Shown here one piece after another: positions 7,797 through 10,995 of a DNA stretch of 10,995 nucleotides. The DNA is from Promethearchaeota archaeon. GTDB taxonomy: Archaea > Asgardarchaeota > Lokiarchaeia > Sigynarchaeales > SOKP01. The stretch covers positions 1 to 10,995 of the forward strand of contig JAHLWJ010000139.1 in assembly GCA_019057975.1 (NCBI GenBank), written 5' to 3'. The notes below the pieces were generated by a model. The model made no database searches and was not told the origin of the DNA. It was given only the letters and a program-made list of their open reading frames with translations. The translations under genes and the position numbers were made by a program. Numbering within the stretch: the stretch's first letter is position 1; each line of letters opens with the position of its first letter.

Positions 7797-8520
7797 CTTT
7801 ACCTAAATAAGCTTCAAGTACAATTTTATTGTTAGCAACCTCTTGTGGAGGACCATCAGCAATAAATTTACCTTGATGCATTGCAATTACTCTTGGTACT
7901 AACGTCATAAGTTCACGTAGAACATGACCAGTTATAAAAATAGTTACCCCATCATCATGTAATTTTTTTATTAATTCTGTTAAAATCACTTGTTCCTCAT
8001 AAGAGAGACCGCTAAATGGTTCGTCAAGGAGAAGTAACTGAGGATTAGTTCCAAGAGCTTTACCAATTTGTAATTTCCTCAGATCACCATGAGGTAAGAT
8101 AACGGGTGGGATTCTAGCTCTGTCTACAAGCCCAACTGAAGCAAGAATTGAACTTGCATAAGCCTCCGCCCCTACCTTTTTTGAAACTTTTCTCCCTCTT
8201 TTTGAAAGACAGGGAATTACTATATTATCAAGTAAACTTAAGAATTTGAAAGCACGAACTAATTGAAATGTTCGTGCAATCCCTAAATTAACAATTTTAT
8301 AAGGTTTTAATCCGGTAATATCGACTCCGTCAAATCGTATTTTGCCTGAGCTTGGTTTCTCAAACCCACTTATTAAATTGAACACCGTTGTTTTTCCTGC
8401 TCCATTTGGTCCTATTAATCCAAGAAATTCTCCTCGCTGGATTTCAAAACTAAAATCATTTACAGCAGTTAATCCACCAAATCTTTTTGTCAAATTTTTA
8501 ACTTCTAATATGATTCCCAT
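7780..8520 (-). CDS. livG: Branched-chain amino-acid-type ABC transporter ATPase, LivG family (divergent motifs)
   Basis: This 246-residue ATPase has the LivG pattern. Walker A GPNGAGKTT is at 37-45, RTFQLVRAF at about 83-91, Walker B LLLLDEPFSGLS at 162-173, and the H-loop His at 199. Two places deviate. The signature reads LPHGD (142-146), where LivG proteins usually have LPYGQ or LSYGQ. The H-loop reads TGHVL where the family usually has EHD. The nucleotide-contacting Gly (G145) and His (H199) remain, so activity is likely kept. It partners with LivF for import through the two permeases. The ATG at 8520 follows GAGTGA with a 7-nt spacer. It lies 40 bp after LivM and overlaps LivF by 17 bp. 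Confidence 0.92.
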   Translation of the reverse strand: MGIILEVKNLTKRFGGLTAVNDFSFEIQRGEFLGLIGPNGAGKTTVFNLISGFEKPSSGKIRFDGVDITGLKPYKIVNLGIARTFQLVRAFKFLSLLDNIVIPCLSKRGRKVSKKVGAEAYASSILASVGLVDRARIPPVILPHGDLRKLQIGKALGTNPQLLLLDEPFSGLSYEEQVILTELIKKLHDDGVTIFITGHVLRELMTLVPRVIAMHQGKFIADGPPQEVANNKIVLEAYLGKGEGFA

Positions 8521-8560
8521 TATCGTTCACTCTGGTTTTTCATTTTCTTTTCTATTAATC

Positions 8561-9613
8561 TCATCTTCCCAATAAAACATCCCATAAATCTTTAAGATGT
8601 TCTAAAATGGGTCTTAAAATACCACGCTCAGCAAATCGAACAACAATTATTAATATAAAGGCAAATATCGCGAATTTCCAGAGACCCACATCAATTACCA
8701 AGCCACCAATTTCTATAACACCAATCTCTATAAGAATATATTCAAGAAAAATGAAGAAAAAAGCTCCTAAAGCCGCTCCACTAATCGTTGCTAATCCGCC
8801 TAAAGATGCCATAAGAATTGCAAAAAATGAATTGAGTGTGCCAAAATTACCCACAGGATTTACAGCTGTAGCATATAAAGCATAGAAAGTACCTGCTAGT
8901 CCAGCGAAAAAAGCACTAATCATGAAAGCAATTACTTTATACTTTGTGGTATTTATACCTGAAGCGTCTGCACCAGTTTCATCATCGCGTATAGATTTAA
9001 AAATTGTTCCTAGTTTAGATTTACTGATTTGAATTATTGCTACAAAAGATATTATTGTGAAAATAAACATAATAAAATATTCTATAATAGGATCGTCTGA
9101 TATTGTTGGTAGACCCGAAATTCCTTCAGAACCATAAAATATATGAGCAAGAGATCCCTGTAAAAATAATTTTAATAAAATCAAGCTAATTGCTAATGTT
9201 CCAAGTGCTAAATATGGTCCTTTTAGTCTTAAACATGGAATTCCAATTATTAATCCAAAAAAAACAGCACCCAAGGAACCAAAAACTATAGCCACCCAGA
9301 TAGGAAGCCCTGCCATTTTAATGGAGTAAGCACAAATATATCCAGCAATTCCAAAGAAAATTGCATGTCCAAAACTAATTTGTCCTGAAATTCCTGTAAG
9401 CAAATCCCAGCTAGCTGCGAATATAGCAAAGATCATTGCTAAACTAAATTGTGGGAGGAACACGTATACATACTTCAAATCATTGGATAAAAAGGGTATT
9501 ACGGTGAGGATAATTAAACATAATATTGTTAATCCTCCAATAAAAGTCGTCGCCCAAGATTTCAAATAACCTGGGAAATTATTAATTTTTTCCTTCATCT
9601 TTTCCTTTATCAT
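8561..9613 (-). CDS. livM: Branched-chain amino-acid-type ABC transporter permease, LivM family
   Basis: The 350-residue membrane protein has a short basic N-terminus and about eight to ten hydrophobic segments. Family landmarks are TGISGQISFGHAIFFGIAGY (73-92) and GPYLALGTLAIS (132-143). The cytoplasmic coupling loop that meets the ATPases is at about 201-230, with IRDDETGADASGIN. AGLAGTFYALY follows at about 237-247. Together with LivH it should form the transmembrane pore. The ATG at 9613 is supported by a strong AGGAGG site (9624-9629) 10 nt upstream. The gap to LivH is 29 bp and to LivG 40 bp, consistent with one operon. Nothing in the sequence fixes the substrate. The LivHMGF family carries Leu/Ile/Val, but also urea, short amides and aromatic or aliphatic acids. 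Confidence 0.94.
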   Translation of the reverse strand: MIKEKMKEKINNFPGYLKSWATTFIGGLTILCLIILTVIPFLSNDLKYVYVFLPQFSLAMIFAIFAASWDLLTGISGQISFGHAIFFGIAGYICAYSIKMAGLPIWVAIVFGSLGAVFFGLIIGIPCLRLKGPYLALGTLAISLILLKLFLQGSLAHIFYGSEGISGLPTISDDPIIEYFIMFIFTIISFVAIIQISKSKLGTIFKSIRDDETGADASGINTTKYKVIAFMISAFFAGLAGTFYALYATAVNPVGNFGTLNSFFAILMASLGGLATISGAALGAFFFIFLEYILIEIGVIEIGGLVIDVGLWKFAIFAFILIIVVRFAERGILRPILEHLKDLWDVLLGR

Positions 9614-9642
9614 TCTTAAATTTCCTCCTGAATTTCCTTATT

Positions 9643-10524
9643 TTATCTTAGTTCTTTCTTTCCAAATATTCCTTGTGGTCTAATTAAAAGCATTATAACA
9701 ATCACAATAATCGGGATTAAATGAGCCCAAGAAGCACCATTAGGGACGAATACAATCGTGAAACTAGTCACATAACCCACGATATATGCTCCAACTACAC
9801 TCCCTACAAGACTTCCCATACCCCCTAAGATAACGACTGCAAAAGAATTCGTCAAATATCCCCAACCCATCGAAGGGCCATCCAGAGAAGCCGCCGGTAA
9901 AAATAATACGGCAGCGATACTTGCTAAAAATGCAGAAATCATTAATGTATAAAGAAGAATTCTGTTAGCATTAATACCCATGAGACTAGCAGCTTCTCTA
10001 TCTTGAGATACTGCTCTAATTGATTTACCTAATCTTGATTTGCTAATAAATAATGCAAATACAGATACAATTATTAAAGACGCGAAAATAAGGAAAATAA
10101 ATTGATTTATAAACGAGAAAATAGGAATTTTTGTAACTCCTTCTATTATCTTATAATCTTTAACTGAATGGGTTGTTGTACCTGAAAGGACAAAAACATA
10201 CTCTTGAATGAAGAAAGCTAAACCAAAAGTAACTAACACAACCCCAACACTAGTATCTTGCAACGGCTTAATAAGTAATAAATAAGTAAAACCACCTATT
10301 AACGTGATAAAAATGACAACAAAAATTACAATTAACCAAGGTATCTCAGGTAAAAAAGACGGAAACCATAAAAGCATATATCCAGTTAACATGAAAAAAG
10401 CGCCATGAGCTAGATTCATTATATGTCCTACTCCATAGACTAAGGAATACCCAAGTGCTATTAATGAATATATAGCACCATTTACTGTTCCATTAAACAA
10501 GAAATTTATTATTTCTGCTTCCAT
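9643..10524 (-). CDS. livH: Branched-chain amino-acid-type ABC transporter permease, LivH family
   Basis: The 293-residue membrane protein has about eight hydrophobic segments, the usual LivH length. Landmarks are NGTVNGAIYSLIALGYSLVY (11-30) and MNLAHGAFF (36-44). The coupling loop is at 163-189 (RLGKSIRAVSQDREAASLMG). FAVVILGGMGS is at about 228-238 and the terminal RPQGIFGKK at 282-290. It is the first gene of the operon and the partner of LivM. The ATG at 10524 is preceded by only a partial match to the local Shine-Dalgarno (GGAAGCTGAT), placed very close to the start. A TATA box lies about 60 bp upstream at 10581-10590. A substrate-binding protein gene often leads such operons, but none is found directly upstream here. 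Confidence 0.94.
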   Translation of the reverse strand: MEAEIINFLFNGTVNGAIYSLIALGYSLVYGVGHIMNLAHGAFFMLTGYMLLWFPSFLPEIPWLIVIFVVIFITLIGGFTYLLLIKPLQDTSVGVVLVTFGLAFFIQEYVFVLSGTTTHSVKDYKIIEGVTKIPIFSFINQFIFLIFASLIIVSVFALFISKSRLGKSIRAVSQDREAASLMGINANRILLYTLMISAFLASIAAVLFLPAASLDGPSMGWGYLTNSFAVVILGGMGSLVGSVVGAYIVGYVTSFTIVFVPNGASWAHLIPIIVIVIMLLIRPQGIFGKKELR

Positions 10525-10580
10525 AATCAGCTTCCCGTACTTGATTATTCTAATTTATATTATTATATTTGATCTCATTT

Positions 10581-10590
10581 CTTATAAAGC
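10581..10590 (-). promoter_or_regulatory. Probable TATA box of the transporter operon
   Basis: On the minus strand this reads GCTTTATAAG, a good archaeal TATA element. A start about 25 bp downstream would fall near 10557, giving a leader of about 33 bases before the LivH ATG at 10524. A second AT-rich stretch at about 10553-10571 is a poorer alternative. Confidence 0.5.
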
Positions 10591-10667
10591 TGATCGTTTC
10601 ATCTTCTGTTTATAGGACTAAAGAGTAAAATAATAATAAATTTGCATATGAAAATGGGTATAGTTAT

Positions 10668-10687
10668 TGTTTAATTATTATTAAACA
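10668..10687. repeat. 8-bp inverted repeat with 4-nt spacer
   Basis: TGTTTAAT (10668-10675) and ATTAAACA (10680-10687) are perfect inverse complements around TATT. With one wobble pair the stem extends to about 11 bp in plus-strand RNA. Either a regulator site or an RNA hairpin; it lies about 145 bp upstream of LivH. Confidence 0.5.
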
Positions 10688-10694
10688 GTATCTA

Positions 10695-10716
10695 AGGATT
10701 TTAAAGTCTAAATCCT
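10695..10716. repeat. 7-bp inverted repeat with 8-nt spacer
   Basis: AGGATTT (10695-10701) and AAATCCT (10710-10716) form a second short hairpin only 7 bp from the preceding one. The pair may be related, but single hairpins of this size occur by chance in AT-rich DNA. Confidence 0.4.
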
Positions 10717-10821
10717 ATTGAACTGTGACTTATTTTATTAATTTTTAAGCCTTATTTAATATTTTGAAATATTTATTTTTAGAAGTTTAGATTTTTAGTG
10801 TATTTATCGCTAAATTTATTA

Positions 10822-10906
10822 GAAAGAAGTGATTTTATTTATATATACCTACAAGTAATATATATCCATATTCAGTTAAGATATCTGGAGTTAAGTCACT
10901 TCTTTC
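10822..10906. repeat. 11-bp perfect inverted repeat enclosing about 63 bp
   Basis: GAAAGAAGTGA (10822-10832) and TCACTTCTTTC (10896-10906) are perfect inverse complements. With one G-U pair the stem can extend inward to 14 bp in plus-strand RNA. The interior holds a second AT-only inverted repeat (10841-10847 with 10859-10865). The right arm overlaps the stop codon of the fragment at 10896-10994. It could be a small structured RNA, a miniature element with terminal inverted repeats, or a long-looped hairpin. No flanking target duplication is evident. Confidence 0.5.
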
Positions 10907-10994
10907 CAACTATTATATGCTCACATTTTTTAAAAAGTTTTGCAGTTGTTTCTCGCACGTGGAAATTCAAAAGAGCTAAAAACGCAAGATATAA
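10896..10994 (-). CDS. C-terminal end of an unidentified protein (partial, uncertain)
   Basis: Reading leftward from the window edge, one minus-strand frame is open for 32 codons and stops at TGA (10896-10898). The residues include AFLALLNFHVRETTAKLF and end HIIVGKK. The local DNA is richer in GC than the gap to its left, which suits coding sequence. The pattern NFH-x4-T-x2-L-x-K-x3-HIIVGK faintly resembles the segment before the second RuvC motif of TnpB/IS605-type nucleases. If so, the gene is truncated there. This similarity is from memory and weak. A 32-codon open run at this base composition is not rare by chance. Confidence 0.25.
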   Translation of the reverse strand, partial: LYLAFLALLNFHVRETTAKLFKKCEHIIVGKK

Positions 10995-10995
10995 G

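Larger units (their letters stand above)
10591..10895. other. Non-coding gap upstream of the transporter operon
   Basis: I see no credible gene here: all frames are broken by frequent stops and the DNA is very AT-rich. It holds two short hairpins (10668-10687 and 10695-10716) and the left arm and most of the loop of a longer inverted repeat (10822-10906). It may carry promoters, operators or an unrecognised small RNA. Confidence 0.6.

Noticed and set aside
5634..8885. Plus-strand open frames at 5634-6002, 6693-6974, 7228-7437, 8342-8575 and 8607-8885
   Set aside because: Each lies antisense within a well-supported minus-strand gene, has no family resemblance, and mirrors the codon structure of the real gene.
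10917..10979. Plus-strand 20-codon frame starting MLTFFKKF near the right edge
   Set aside because: Very short, no ribosome-binding site and antisense to the more protein-like minus-strand fragment.
10900..10995. tRNA-like sequence at the right edge
   Set aside because: No T-arm GGTTCGA-type motif and no acceptor pairing could be found.
1..10995. CRISPR array, rRNA, complete insertion sequence or transposase
   Set aside because: No regularly spaced identical repeats, no rRNA-like conserved stretches and no full transposase ORF were seen.

Overview
The window is AT-rich (about one third GC by eye). It most likely comes from an archaeon, and I favour an Asgard (Lokiarchaeia-like) genome. The reasons are low GC, Lys/Ile/Asn-rich proteins, a large HEAT-repeat protein, Shine-Dalgarno sites of the GAGGTGA type, a good archaeal TATA box before the transporter genes, and an archaeal-type acyl-CoA ligase next to an acyl-CoA dehydrogenase. 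The lineage is an inference, not proven by any marker gene here.

Layout, right to left because all clear genes lie on the minus strand. 10896-10994 holds a short open C-terminal fragment of unknown identity. 10525-10895 is non-coding DNA with a TATA box near the first transporter gene and several inverted repeats. 10524-7083 holds two branched-chain-amino-acid-type ABC permeases (LivH, LivM) and two ATPases (LivG, LivF). Next come a HEAT-repeat protein with a membrane hairpin inside its solenoid (7072-5447), an AMP-forming acyl-CoA ligase (5376-3691) and a GH20 beta-N-acetylhexosaminidase-like enzyme (3588-994). The left end carries the N-terminal third of an acyl-CoA dehydrogenase running off the window (398-1). 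Between the last two genes (399-993) is a regulatory-looking gap with two palindromes and two small candidate ORFs.

The six genes from LivH to the ligase are tightly spaced or overlapping and are probably one operon. The stop of LivF lies inside the ribosome-binding site of the HEAT gene. No periplasmic-type substrate-binding protein is present. A reasonable model is that the transporter imports an amino acid or another small carboxylate. If the latter, the ligase could activate it to a CoA thioester, and beta-oxidation enzymes such as the dehydrogenase could then act on it. The HEAT protein is membrane-anchored and might be a scaffold or partner at the transporter. The GH20 gene has its own 102-bp upstream gap and looks compositionally more AT-rich, so it may be an independent unit.

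The most unusual items are the HEAT solenoid split by two membrane helices inside a transporter operon, the intracellular multi-domain GH20 enzyme, the deviating LivG motifs, and the palindromes in the two non-coding gaps.
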